Origin: Protonemura montana
Taxonomy: Eukaryota; Arthropoda; Insecta; Plecoptera; Nemouridae
Length of the DNA: 64,000 bases
Assembly (NCBI GenBank): GCA_947568835.1
Contig: OX387602.1
Span: 31,406,242-31,470,241, forward strand
Direction: 5' to 3'
A model generated the notes under the pieces. The model saw only the letters and a program-made list of their open reading frames with translations. It was not told the origin of the DNA and searched no databases. The position numbers and the translations under genes are program-made. This document shows, one piece after another, positions 13,901 to 23,140 of the stretch (position 1 is its first letter; each line of letters opens with the position of its first letter).

Positions 13901-16900
13901 GAGGCAGAACGTTAATGTTAAACCGTTGAGTGTGCAGGTTCTAGGTAGAGACAGAACGTTAATGTTAAACCGTTGAGTGTGCAGGTTCTTGGTAGAGACA
14001 GAACGTTAATGTTAAACCGTTGAGTGTGCAGGTTCTAGGTAGAGACAGAATGTTAATGTTAAACCGTTGAGTGTGCAGGTTCTAGGTAGAGGCAGAACGT
14101 TAATGTTAAACCATTGAGTGTGCAGGTTCTAGGTAGAGGCAGAACGTTAATGTTAAACCGTAGAGTGTGCAGGTTCTAGGTAGAGGCAGAACGTTAATGT
14201 TAAACCGTTGAGTGTGCAGGTTCTAGGTAGAGACAGAACGTTAATGTTAAACCGTTGAGTGTTCAGGTTCTAGGTAGAGACAAAACGTTAATGTTAAACT
14301 TTCTATGTGAAAGACGGCCGCCAAATGACCACCTTACCGACAAAAATGCAGCGTACCGGAACACCCCGTTGCAGAGCCACTGTCGAATGAAATTTTTCGA
14401 TATTTCTCGTAGGTTACTTGCTTTCGAGACCTTTTATGCTCAACCTTTCTGTTCCATCAATGTTTACCTCAACGATTGATTTACACGTAACGATATTCAA
14501 AAGCGAGTAACCTACGAGAAATATCGAAATTAAACTTCATACGACAGTGGCTCCACTTAACGTGATGTTCCGGTACTCTGCATTTTTGTCGGTAAGGTAG
14601 TCATTTGGCGGCCATCTTTCACGCAGAGATGTAACATTGACGTTCTGTCTCTACCTAGAACCTGCATACTCAACGACAGCACCCACTGGAGAGGTCAGGA
14701 CAGGCTTATTGAGTGGCAAAGACACCAGATGTGTTACCTTATATTAGATATGCACAGTTTCACACATTACAAGATTAGGTTTGAACTTAACGCTCTTCCA
14801 ATCGGTAGCTTGTAAATATCGGATGAGAGGTACACGATGCACACAGCAGCAAAGTAGAGCGAGTACCAGTCACAGTTCGGTTAGTGATGGAGAGAGTATA
14901 AAGCATGCTGTGCAAGAAGTTGACCTGAAGGTCAATATGCTAGGTCAGTCACAGATAAGAATCCAAACCAAGACAAGAGTTTAATATTTTTTTCCAGCTG
15001 CCCGTCTGCCGTTGTCTGTGGGTCAATAGTCAAGTAGTCATCAGTGAGGAAATCTGCCAAGCAATCGGATACATTCGTAGGACAACGTAATTCGGTCCAA
15101 TCGGTAAATAGAACTCCTCTGGTACCTTGATCACTTCTAGAGTGAAACTTAATTAGTAATTGAAAATCAGGTTAAAAAGCAATAATTAGAATATTGGCTG
15201 ATTTTGATCCAGGCAATGAGAGAGATTCATGGAATGATGAAATGCCATAGGGCTAGAAGGTAAATGACACCAAAAACCAGAATCAGGTAATCGTTTAGGA
15301 AAATAGCATATAAACAAAGTTATCAAGCATTCACAAGCATCTCAGCATCTGCTGGAGGTTAGTCTGGTGATAAGACGAGGAATATCGACGGCAGAAAGGG
15401 GCGTGTCCGTACTCGGCGTTTGATAAAGCTCGTTATATAGGTTATAAGTCATATAATGGATAGATATATGAATATATACATGTATATACTTTTTTTTTTC
15501 TGAATAAATCAAGAAACAGACCAAATGTACAGACAAAAAAACAATTAGAATCATATTTCAGGTAAATTACATGAAATCACGTACGAACCTAACGCAGTAT
15601 CAAAGAGCATGAGCACTCAACAGTAGTATGTCATTTATTTGCGGTTTTTTAGCTACTTTTTGACTCATATCGTAGATTTGTTAAGACTTTTCGACGGTTT
15701 TTAATAAACGTTATCGGTAAAACACATCAATGCCGAGACTTCTCCGCAAACGAGACGTTTATATCTTCAAATACGCCCTACTTATTACGCTTTCAAGAAT
15801 TCAAGATTTTGGTTAATTTTGTTGGACATTTTTTGCCAGGGTTTGTGATATGAGTTGTGTCACGGAGTTTCAGCTTTGTATCCCACCGAATATCCTAACT
15901 TTGACATGTGAAGAGATCGCTGCTCGATATTCCTCGACTATTGGGTGATTGTTCAGCTCAGGAGCCGACAGCCCCCAGTTATTATACAATAACCAGCAAT
16001 TCAGCATCTTCTGCAGATAAGTCTGGCGAGAGATCTGTGCATGAGTAGCACAGAAAGTGTGTAAATGATCAAGCAAGGTCAGCCTCGAGTTAGTAATCAC
16101 CAGGAAGTGGTGCAGAGAACGTCATGACAATTAATCATGTGATAATTAAAACTATGACTGTCATGCAACAGTGATTATCATTCGTTAGCGTGATTCCACT
16201 TTTCGTCCGTTGATCTCCAGAAGGCTTGGAGAGTGAAAGCAATGAAGCGTTCTAAACTTTTCAAACCTAACAACTCAGTAGCCATGGCAACATGCAGAGA
16301 AGCCACGTGATGGACACAGATTTTGCACAACTAAACGCAGACCTCCTGTAATTTAACGTCGAATAGATACACTTGCCGCAATTCCGATTTTCGGACATTT
16401 TATGCACGAACAGACCGCAATAGGGAGCTGCCGCTTACATCTCCCGATTTCCCTGATACGTTTTTGTGCCAAATTAAGATAATTTCACTGTTTTTTTTTT
16501 TAAGTTCAGTTTAAGATTTTAAATTTGAGGTTTGAAACTCTAACTTTTATCATAGGTTTGAGTACAGCGGATAGCACAAGCTTACTCGTCTGCTATTTTA
16601 TGCTAAATGTATCATGATTTGTACGATACGAACTTGCAAGTGCAGAGGATCGAACTGGTTGGAAACACTTGCTATCCCAACTCGATGTCTGCCGGGCCAC
16701 GTGGAAACAAAACGTTAGTCTCTTACCTAGCGCCTGATGACCACACGGCCAGCAGTAGACAGCGAAGAGGAACAACACCGAGCCTGCCACAAACACGATC
16801 GCCATGACGACAGTGAAGCCGTCCACGCCCAGCAGCATGAAGGGCGGGACCGGGATCGGCTCCGGGGGCGGCACTGGGCAGCTGCCGTCGCAGTCAACGC

Positions 16901-19900
16901 AGCTGCATTCCGGGATGGAAGCCTGCGAGAAGAAAAACTTCCGTCAAGGATTTGTGCTTTTCATATGGGCACGTGTTCTGAATCATCTCGATCACTACCT
17001 GGACTATGCTTTGCGCATAATCTAGCGAACATTAAATGCAACCGAATGGTCACATTAGATCACCGAAGTTAAGCAACACTGCGCAATACTGCGCGAAAGT
17101 TAGTACAGCAACTTCACTCGCCTTGCTTATCAACCTCTCGACAGCATGGATTTGTGGAGGAATCCTGTTGTTCGCGTTGTACCGTCCTTCGGAAGGGACG
17201 TTAAGCCGTTGTTCCCTTTGGTCTTCGACAGGAGTAGGCTACGTGCCGGCACCGAGTTTCCCCTCCTCTCTTCCAGGCTAGGTTTAGGTTCATCATCATC
17301 CACTCATTCACCGACGCCATTAGACCAGTGCCGCATGGCCAGTTGTCAAAGCAGCGCGTCGTTAAACACAACAAATAATAATAATGAAATGCACTCACGC
17401 TGATTCCCTCACTGCACGGCACGACCGGAGGATTGAGCGGCTGAAACCCGTCGACGGCTTCGTCGGTGAAGTTGTACGTCAGCTGGAACGGCACGAAGCC
17501 GTTGTCCTCGGCGTCGCCCAGATACGTGAACCACTTGACGGCGGAGCAACGACTCGCGCCCCAGCTCCCGCACATCAGGTCCAGAGCAAGTTGGCCGGTC
17601 GACGGCACTGAAACCTTCATAGGGGACCGTGGCGTTAAAACACATTCACGATCAAACTTAACCTTAAACTTATTCTGTAAACTTATAGAAGATTGTATAG
17701 CTCGTTCACGACGCACTTCCACCTTCCAAGTTTAGCCAATGAGATTGTGACTTTTTATTTCGATAATGGCGTCATATATATCGCTATGGAACAACAAGAC
17801 AACAGGAGAACGGTTGTTTGCATTGTCTTCACGTTGCTCTAACAACCACATGACCGGGACTACGGCTCGCTAACTGTACTTTACCTGTTTGCACGAGTCG
17901 AATGTCCCCGACGTGTAGTTCTTGGTGATGTACAGCTCCAGAGACTTGATGAACTCCTTGCCGGACGTGGTCGACTTCTCGGTCTCGACCACTTTCATGT
18001 ATCGGGACTGATCCGGCCGGCACGTCATGTCGCAGAAGTGCGACGCAAAGTTCTGCATGCACGAGGGACAGCGCTTGAGGAAGTTGGCGGCCAGCACGAT
18101 GTTCTTGTCTAACGTCTTCACTTGGGCAACGTCGCAGCACGTCTTCAGCAAGGCGCCAGGAGCTGGATAACAAACACGTGAGTCACAATCTGCGACCACC
18201 GGCTCGGGGTGAAGAAAATGCAAACGTGTAACCGTCGAGTGTGCAGGTTATAGGTAGCTATATAGCTTTTATTAGCTTTCGAATATCGTTATGTGTATAT
18301 CAATTGTTGAGGTAAAAATTGATGGAGATATTTTGAGCATGAAAAGTCTTAAAAGCGAGTTGACCTACGAGAAATATCGAAATAAAATTTCGATATTTGC
18401 TATATTCGATATTCGACAGTGGCTCCACTTAACGTGATGTTCCGGTACTCTGCATTTTTGTCGGTAAGTAATCATTTAGCGGCCATCTTTCACGCAGAGA
18501 CTGTAACATTAACGTTCTGCCTCTAACTAGAACCTGCCCACTCAACGGTTTAACATAAACGTTCTGCCTCTACCTAGAACCTGCACACTCAACGGTTTAA
18601 CATTAACGTTCTGTCTCTACCTTGAACCTGCACACTCAACGGTTTAACATTAACGTTCTGTCTCTACCTAGAACCTGCACACTCAACGGTTTAACATTAA
18701 CGTTCTGTCTCTACCTAGAACCTGCACACTCAATGGTTTAACATTAACGTTCTGTCTCTACCTAGAACCTGCACACTCAACGGTGTAACATTACAAGAAC
18801 AGGTGGGCAAGTGTAAAGAGTATGTTTAAACAATTTGCTGAAAATCAATCTCGCTAGAAATACCACGACTTGTTTTTAAAACATCGTCGGAAAACCTTTT
18901 TATTGTAGTAATCGCAAAAAATACATTTGAATCTTGATTGTAACTACCTTGTAATGGTTGCTCTGCAGATTACCTCAGAACTCTGCCTTTACATTCATAC
19001 TCAACCCAATCAAACAGACAAATTCACAAAAACTACAAAAGAACTGGATGTTGAACCAATTTTCTCAAAAACGCCCACAGTGCATAAGCTCCTCCATCTA
19101 AAGTAACCTCATACCACCAGTAAACCACTCATCTTAAATTCCAAGTCATTAATTCTTCCTGTAATTAATCTCTTCATTAGCTACCAGACATTGACCTACA
19201 ATCACATTACAATGTGTTTCTTTATTTATTTAATTTTCAAGATTGTATTCATCAATACAGTGTGTACATCCATGCACACATGAAGATTGTAAATAGTTAG
19301 AATGTTAGTCTAAATTATATCGTGTAATCTACAGAGAACAATAAATAGATAAATAAATGTGCTCAATCCAGGTTGGTAATAAAGATCGGTGTAATAAGAA
19401 GTAGTAACTGGAGAAGATATCAATGTGAGTCGAGGCTAGCTTGGTTGTTATTATCGCAGTACTTTCATAACAGCTGTCATGTCCCACTGCCAGAAGCAGG
19501 GTGGACAAGCAAAACAAACATTCAACTGTATGCAATTTATCAAATTTATAATCGCTGTAATTGATGGGATGAAACCTGCACAAACTAACACTCTAGGACT
19601 TCTAGATTTAGAAGTGAAAGTAGGCATTGAAGTTGTTGAGTATGAGTCACGCAATGAGAACTAACCTCTATAAGCAATTAATAAGTTACTGCCAATAAGT
19701 AGCAAGCTAATTCCCATAACATTTATTTGCCACTAGTTATCACACCTGTTATCACTGGCATGGACTGATGATAAAGATGCAACGGAGAATATTCTCCAAG
19801 AGATTATGCTCCAAGCAATAACAAGCATAATCTTCTCACTGACTTGAAATGTCAATAAATGTTAATATTTTTAAAAATTATGTTATTTCCCAGCAAATTA

Positions 19901-22421
19901 GACGATAGGATACTTTCTGATCATTGACATTTACATATAAAGGTCTAGTCTTGTCAAGGGTCTGTTCAATCTGCATTACAAAGTTTGTTTCTTTAACTGC
20001 ACCAAGAAGCGTGGGAAGAACCAAACTGTAATGAACTGCTAGGATGTTTTTTAATGCTCAAGATGGGAAATTTTAATATAAATATTGCTCAGCTCTGCAT
20101 GTCTGGCATGGGACTAAAATAATGAATCACTTCATAAAAAGGTTGCAGTTTGTGCATCGAGTTTAAAGCAGCTGCAAGGTGAATCATTCATTCAATCAAA
20201 GATAACTATTTACCAGCTTCAATTTGATTAGTAAAAATAAAATAAAATAATAAAGCGAAACCAATACGCAAATCAAAGTTAAATGTGATTTGAAGAAAAT
20301 GCCCAGAAAATGCTCGTGCTCGAGAATATTCTTGAAAAGAAAATTGCAAATATTTTGCATCACTAACGGGTGACAACAAATTTGTGCAATAAATGAATCT
20401 GGGCACCGGTTTACAATTGATTTTAACTGTCTCTTTGTTCGACAGAGATGTGGTTGACATTATTTGCCATTTGGTAAGAAATGTTTTTGAATTCAAGTCA
20501 CCATCAAGGTATGTCTACACCTGTACTGACTGATTCATATTCATACCATGTGCACCTGACGTGCACAATTACACAATAAAAAGCAGCTTACGAGAGAGGC
20601 AATACGCAATACGATAGGCTTCAATTTCATAAGGTTATTCCAAAAAAAAAAGAGACTAATTAATCAGAAGTTAAGGACTAGAAAAACTTGGACAAAGAAC
20701 GTATCGTGCCATGAGGTGCAAGGCAAGGATTGATGACACATTTGCAACTTGATATTTATGAGTTGCTAGCGATGAGTACTGGCGATAAAGTGTTCCGATA
20801 TAGGTACCAATTCCATGCATATAACCTTTAGCATTAACACTATAAAAACCACTTCCCAATCTGGTTACCGACACAACTTGGATTTCCTTATTAATCATTC
20901 AAGACACTCTAAAGCCTCAAGGTCAACGATCGATCTTGCTTCATATTCATTTTAACAGCCACGTCCTATTACAGAACAGCTTCTTTGGATGATTGAAAAG
21001 ACAGCAAAATCCTTTAAATTTCAGAGGCCAACAAAGATTTTGTTGCCCAATTCCAACAACTTCCAAACCTGTTATTCTTAAATGGATGGAATTCAAATTT
21101 TAATTTTTGAGTCGACAGAATCGAAATTAGAGTTTAAATGAATCTTGACTTTTATCAATTGCTGTAAGTAATTACAGCAATCGCATCATCACCTTGTTAC
21201 TTGCGATGTATGGGGCATCGTGTTTGCCATTAGAGAATGCCAAGTACAATGCAATATTTGCAATCGATTCTATTGGTGCTAAAATAGATAAGCAATTTCC
21301 ATAGATAATGAAACAGTAATGCAACATTTCTGCGAATCAAAAAAGAAACCTTTATTAAAAAAAAAAGGTTATCAGAATTGGAATCTACATTTTAAAAACT
21401 TCGAAATAGATCTTTTTATTTATTTTTTATAGGAATCAGAATGGGAATTCTTATTTTCAGGGAAAATAAAATTGTAAAATGTAACTTTTATTGACTTATG
21501 GCCAATTAAAAAACCTCTGTTTTTACTTCTTACCAAAGACTTTTAAGTTGCCACCACATCGCAACGTGAACTTGGCATATGAGGACATTTTGTTTAAAAC
21601 ATATTCGTGGCTTGGATTCTGCCGCTTAAACTAAATTTGCTGACAAGCATCTGGAGCACGACTGAGTTCACGACAAAGTTCAAAGTTCAGAATGTTAAGT
21701 AATGGAACTCTAGTATAAACCAGGAGAAAACAAAAAAAATTGGACACGCACAATAAAACATGCTAGAGATTTTATGACACTTACTGCTGTCGCTCATGAA
21801 ATTCGGACACCATTTCCTAAGTAGATTTTCGCCCTCTTTACTCAATTCTTTAGCTGGGCCATCGTACGGACAGTTTTGACTAAGTTGCGTTTGAGGATCT
21901 GTGTTGCATTGGCCATACCACACACAGTGATCAACAGCGCTCGCCAGCTGAAAATGCAAATATAACAAATTATTTAGATTAATTTAAAAACTATACAGAG
22001 CTATTTGTCTTCAGTGTTATATATGCGTGATCCACAATTTGACAATTGACAAATCTAAATTACGAATCAGTAGACTTCTTGACATGCATAAAGGCAAGCG
22101 TCTCAGAAAAAATCTGGTTATCAAATTCTCTGACGGTCGCGAACAATGTCAATTGATTCCTAATAAATCTAATCAGACGTCATGAGGGTGTGGTGACCTT
22201 AAAGCTAACATCACGCTACGAAAGTAACATGGCGACAACGGTTATGAGTGACGCAAAGCGGACTACCTTACTCATAACAAACAGGTACTAGGCCTACTTA
22301 ACTGGCATGAGATACTCGAGTGAACAAACAACTAGGCCTGCCACATAATGAGGACAATCCTTACCTCGTTTAAACTCAGCATTATCACAAGTAAACTCCA
22401 AATAAATTTGTTGAACGTCAT
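1728..22421 (-). CDS. NPC1: NPC1, lysosomal/late-endosomal cholesterol transporter (20 exons)
   Basis: Exons in transcript order: 22421-22365, 21947-21785, 18162-17885, 17614-17399, 16922-16727, 13411-13280, 11915-11787, 11215-10998, 10408-10310, 9650-9445, 9097-8695, 8213-7916, 7843-7674, 7383-7171, 6338-5992, 5627-5117, 4649-4536, 4449-4287, 3754-3654, 1907-1728. Phases close throughout, giving 1397 residues (human is 1278). Exon 1 encodes a signal peptide that joins the cysteine-rich N-terminal sterol-binding domain (about 20-240). A proline linker and membrane segment, the middle luminal domain, the sterol-sensing domain (about 675-850), the cysteine-rich loop (about 930-1060) and the C-terminal membrane bundle follow. 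The protein accepts cholesterol from NPC2 and moves it across the lysosomal membrane. Recognisable landmarks include [20 protein letters not shown] text in exon 12 and SLVNLVM / VEFCSH across exons 16-17. The last exon is the least certain; the alternative is read-through to a stop at 3573. Confidence 0.93.
1908..3572. other. Probable last NPC1 intron, no recognised content
   Basis: This 1.7 kb stretch is AT-rich, with several short open frames on both strands that do not resemble any protein I know. If exon 1728-1907 is real it is the intron before it. Otherwise it is NPC1 3' flank. I see no repeat from the families found elsewhere in the window. Confidence 0.35.
3573..3754 (-). CDS. NPC1: NPC1 exon 19, with possible read-through C-terminus
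   Basis: After the acceptor at 3755-3757 the frame reads G-SPVNKAK, matching the cytosolic start of the NPC1 tail in other animals. This anchors the exon firmly. Two endings are possible. If the strong AGA|GTAAGC donor at 3654/3653 is used, the transcript continues to the exon at 1907. If not, the frame runs on for 26 more residues to TAA at 3573-3575, giving a 1364-residue protein without an obvious sorting motif. The second part of the read-through is arginine-rich and looks less like designed coding sequence, so I favour splicing. Confidence 0.6.
3933..4103. repeat. tRNA-SINE-related foldback fragment (internally deleted)
   Basis: This is a near-perfect hairpin in the last confirmed NPC1 intron. 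The left arm runs from TTTTATTATTATGAACACTA to GATGCCCAAATGGGGA. The right arm is its complement, ending CATAATAATAAAAT. It is followed by the family tail (GCATTGCAAGCGTTTGCAAT, then AATAAGATTTCATC). The tRNA-like core seen in full copies is missing, leaving only the inverted arms. Confidence 0.75.
5728..5812 (+). repeat. Fragment of dispersed foldback repeat (family B)
   Basis: The sequence ACCACACAAAATTATAAC through TTCAAGCTTCCTAAATGCAT to AATCAGGGTCAATAAA recurs at 63455-63530 and, inverted, at 46185-46260 and 58250-58330. Here only the outer part of the element remains, inside an NPC1 intron. Confidence 0.7.
6383..6755 (-). repeat. tRNA-derived SINE, complex copy
   Basis: This repeat lies in an NPC1 intron. 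The tRNA-like core is on the - strand at 6417-6489. It has a D-arm/A box (TAGCTCAATTGGTTAGAGC) and a pairable acceptor stem. Its T arm is mutated, so a working gene is unlikely. A second, plus-oriented end (GGGCATCAATTTTTGATACGG and the tail with TTGCAAGCGTTTGCAAT) lies at 6665-6755, so the whole copy folds back on itself. Confidence 0.8.
6985..7085 (+). mobile_element. LINE 3' tail fragment
   Basis: The text TTCTATAAACACTATTGTAA through TTAGCCTCAGGTAATTATAG to a run of AATAAA-like repeats matches, in reverse, the sequence at 30365-30470. There it follows the end of a reverse-transcriptase-like frame. A third copy is at 12075-12165. This is a 5'-truncated LINE tail. Confidence 0.6.
7400..7672. 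repeat. 41-bp minisatellite filling NPC1 intron 13
   Basis: About 6.6 tandem copies of a 41-bp unit (GATCAGCTGGCTGGATCCTA, then TGCTCTATCCAGGTTATTTGA). Copies differ at few sites. The array starts about 20 bases from the acceptor of exon 14 and runs into the donor of exon 13, so it makes up almost the whole 290-bp intron. The unit itself contains neither splice signal. Confidence 0.92.
8476..8635. mobile_element. LINE fragment sharing the 45-bp unit of the 30.6-31.4 kb array
   Basis: Two copies of the unit GGCTTGATGGCCCATGTCGC ... GGAGGTACAAGAA lie in NPC1 intron 11, followed by GATCATTTGGGCCACATC. That last piece also follows the big array at 31455. So the unit belongs to a dispersed element, probably the end of a LINE ORF, and was not invented at the array site. 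Confidence 0.6.
9150..9425 (-). mobile_element. 5S rRNA-derived SINE with two head units
   Basis: This copy lies in NPC1 intron 10 in reverse. The body, with the sequence that ends in GTTAGTACAGCAACTTCACT, is at about 9150-9232. Two copies of the 5S-like head, each about 91 bp with GGTATTGGATGGGTGACCAT and TTAAGCAACACTGCGC-like text, follow at 9233-9425. It is truncated in the body. Confidence 0.8.
9693..10262. repeat. 570-bp dispersed repeat, copy 1 (NPC1 intron 9)
   Basis: This segment fills most of NPC1 intron 9 (9651-10309). It is repeated in inverted orientation at 19790-20362 in intron 2, with a few small indels and substitutions. Marker stretches include TGCAGCTGCTTTAAACTCGA, CATGGCAGACATGCAGAGCT and CAGTTAAAGAAACAAACTTT. 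It has no long reading frame. It is probably a non-autonomous transposon, though I see no clear terminal repeats. Confidence 0.85.
11236..11580 (-). repeat. tRNA-derived SINE
   Basis: A reverse copy in an NPC1 intron. The tail with TTGCAAACGCTTGCAAT comes first, then a shortened tRNA-like core at 11326-11385 that has lost the T arm, then the 5' part to GTTGGATTCG. The 20-base start of another tail (GATGAAATCTTATTTAAAT) follows directly, suggesting a broken dimer. The core cannot fold into a full tRNA. Confidence 0.8.
12060..12165 (+). mobile_element. LINE 3' tail fragment
   Basis: The sequence AAATTCTATTAGCCTCGTGT through ATACCAAAGCTATTAATAAG and AT-rich TAAA repeats matches the tails at 6985-7085 (+) and 30365-30470 (-). 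It lies in NPC1 intron 6. Confidence 0.55.
13499..14302. repeat. 47-bp minisatellite, about 17 copies, left arm of a foldback element
   Basis: The unit GAGTGTGCAGGTTCTAGGTA, then GAGGCAGAACGTTAATGTTAAACCGTT, is repeated about 17 times in NPC1 intron 5. Variants (GAGACA or GAGGCA, CCGTT, CCATT or CCGTA) recur in blocks. This points to duplication of multi-unit segments. The array abuts the foldback core at 14303. Confidence 0.95.
14303..14680. mobile_element. Foldback element (family A) core
   Basis: Two arms of roughly 120-140 bp are complementary. One begins GGCCGCCAAATGACCACCTT and runs to TATTTCTCGTAGGTTAC. The other begins GTAACCTACGAGAAATATCG and ends GGTAGTCATTTGGCGGCCAT. A short spacer separates them. 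At the right end (about 14633-14680) a single reversed copy of the 47-bp unit is present. The element therefore has the unit at both ends, amplified only on the left. Confidence 0.9.
17040..17382 (+). mobile_element. 5S rRNA-derived SINE (SINE3-like)
   Basis: A short 5S-like head (TAGATCACCGAAGTTAAGCA) is followed by the family body: GTTAGTACAGCAACTTCACT, a hairpin around GTCCTTCGGAAGGGAC, then GTAGGCTACGTGCCGGCACC, ending in CGTTAAACACAACAAATAAT. It sits in NPC1 intron 4, 17 bases from the donor of exon 4. Confidence 0.85.
18226..18795. mobile_element. Foldback element (family A) with right-arm minisatellite
   Basis: A partial unit (GTCGAGTGTGCAGGTTATAG) marks the left end. Part of the inverted arm carrying CCTACGAGAAATATCG follows. 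Then come TCCGGTACTCTGCATTTTTG and about seven tandem 47-bp units in reverse orientation from about 18488 to 18790. This is the mirror image of the 13499-14680 copy: here the right end has been amplified. It lies in NPC1 intron 2, near exon 3. Confidence 0.9.
19790..20362. repeat. 570-bp dispersed repeat, copy 2 (NPC1 intron 2)
   Basis: This is the inverted counterpart of 9693-10262, recognisable by AAAGTTTGTTTCTTTAACTG, AGCTCTGCATGTCTGGCATG and TCGAGTTTAAAGCAGCTGCA. The two copies are about 10 kb apart in one transcript and could pair in the pre-mRNA. Confidence 0.85.
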
Positions 22422-23140
22422 TCCCGCAGGACTATTTGGGAAACATTTCCGTATATGTTTTCGAGATTGACCCATGTAAAGCGCCATTGCTGCCTTGACA
22501 AGGCACCCAGTGGGGCAAAGCTAATTTTTAAGTTATTATAAACGTCTTGATTGAGGAAACACGATTAAACACACGATCATAAAACACACATTCGCGTAAC
22601 TTGTTTTGTAGAACAACACTGTAGAAATGCACTGCACAGATGATTTAGTAAAATCCAAAACAAGCTAGTCGCTACGCCTCTACGGCTACCCCAAGGCTGA
22701 GTGACGAGTACCCTCCCCGACCTTTCGAAGAAATCAATAAGTGCACTGTGCTGCTGCTCCTGCGACGGCGGCGACTGCGTCGACAGTTCCCCCACTATCT
22801 TATGTGCGCAGTAAGGAACGATGGGCATTTACAAATGCGCATGACAAGATTTTAGTCAGTTTCGTGCGTCATCATTTTGGAATGCAAGGCACATTTTTTC
22901 TGGCCTCTTGCGCAACCGAAGCTAAAGTAGGGGCGCGACAAAGAGTAGTGGGGGTAGTGAGCTTACCCCCCTCCTAGCTTCCCGCCAAAGTGACAGCAGC
23001 ACGAGAAGAGACTGAGAAATTCGTAAAAGCATGATTCAAAGAATTTATTAACTTATCTTTTACTAATCTGAAACTGCAATATTTTGCTAAAGAATTGATT
23101 TATTTATAAAGCTACGTTGCTATCACTTTTGTAGCGCATT
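22422..23140. promoter_or_regulatory. Probable divergent promoter of NPC1 and RFC1
   Basis: Only 719 bp separate the NPC1 start codon (-) from the RFC1 start codon (+). The middle (about 22640-22990) is richer in G, C and CpG than its flanks, with CGACGGCGGCGACTGCGTCGAC at its centre. I see no convincing TATA box or other coding sequence. The short open frames here are probably 5' UTR or spacer. Shared promoter activity is inferred from geometry. Confidence 0.55.

Noticed and set aside
13499..14302. CRISPR-like regular repeats
   Set aside because: Units are directly adjacent with no unique spacers, the host is a eukaryote with introns, and no cas genes exist. The same holds for the other arrays.
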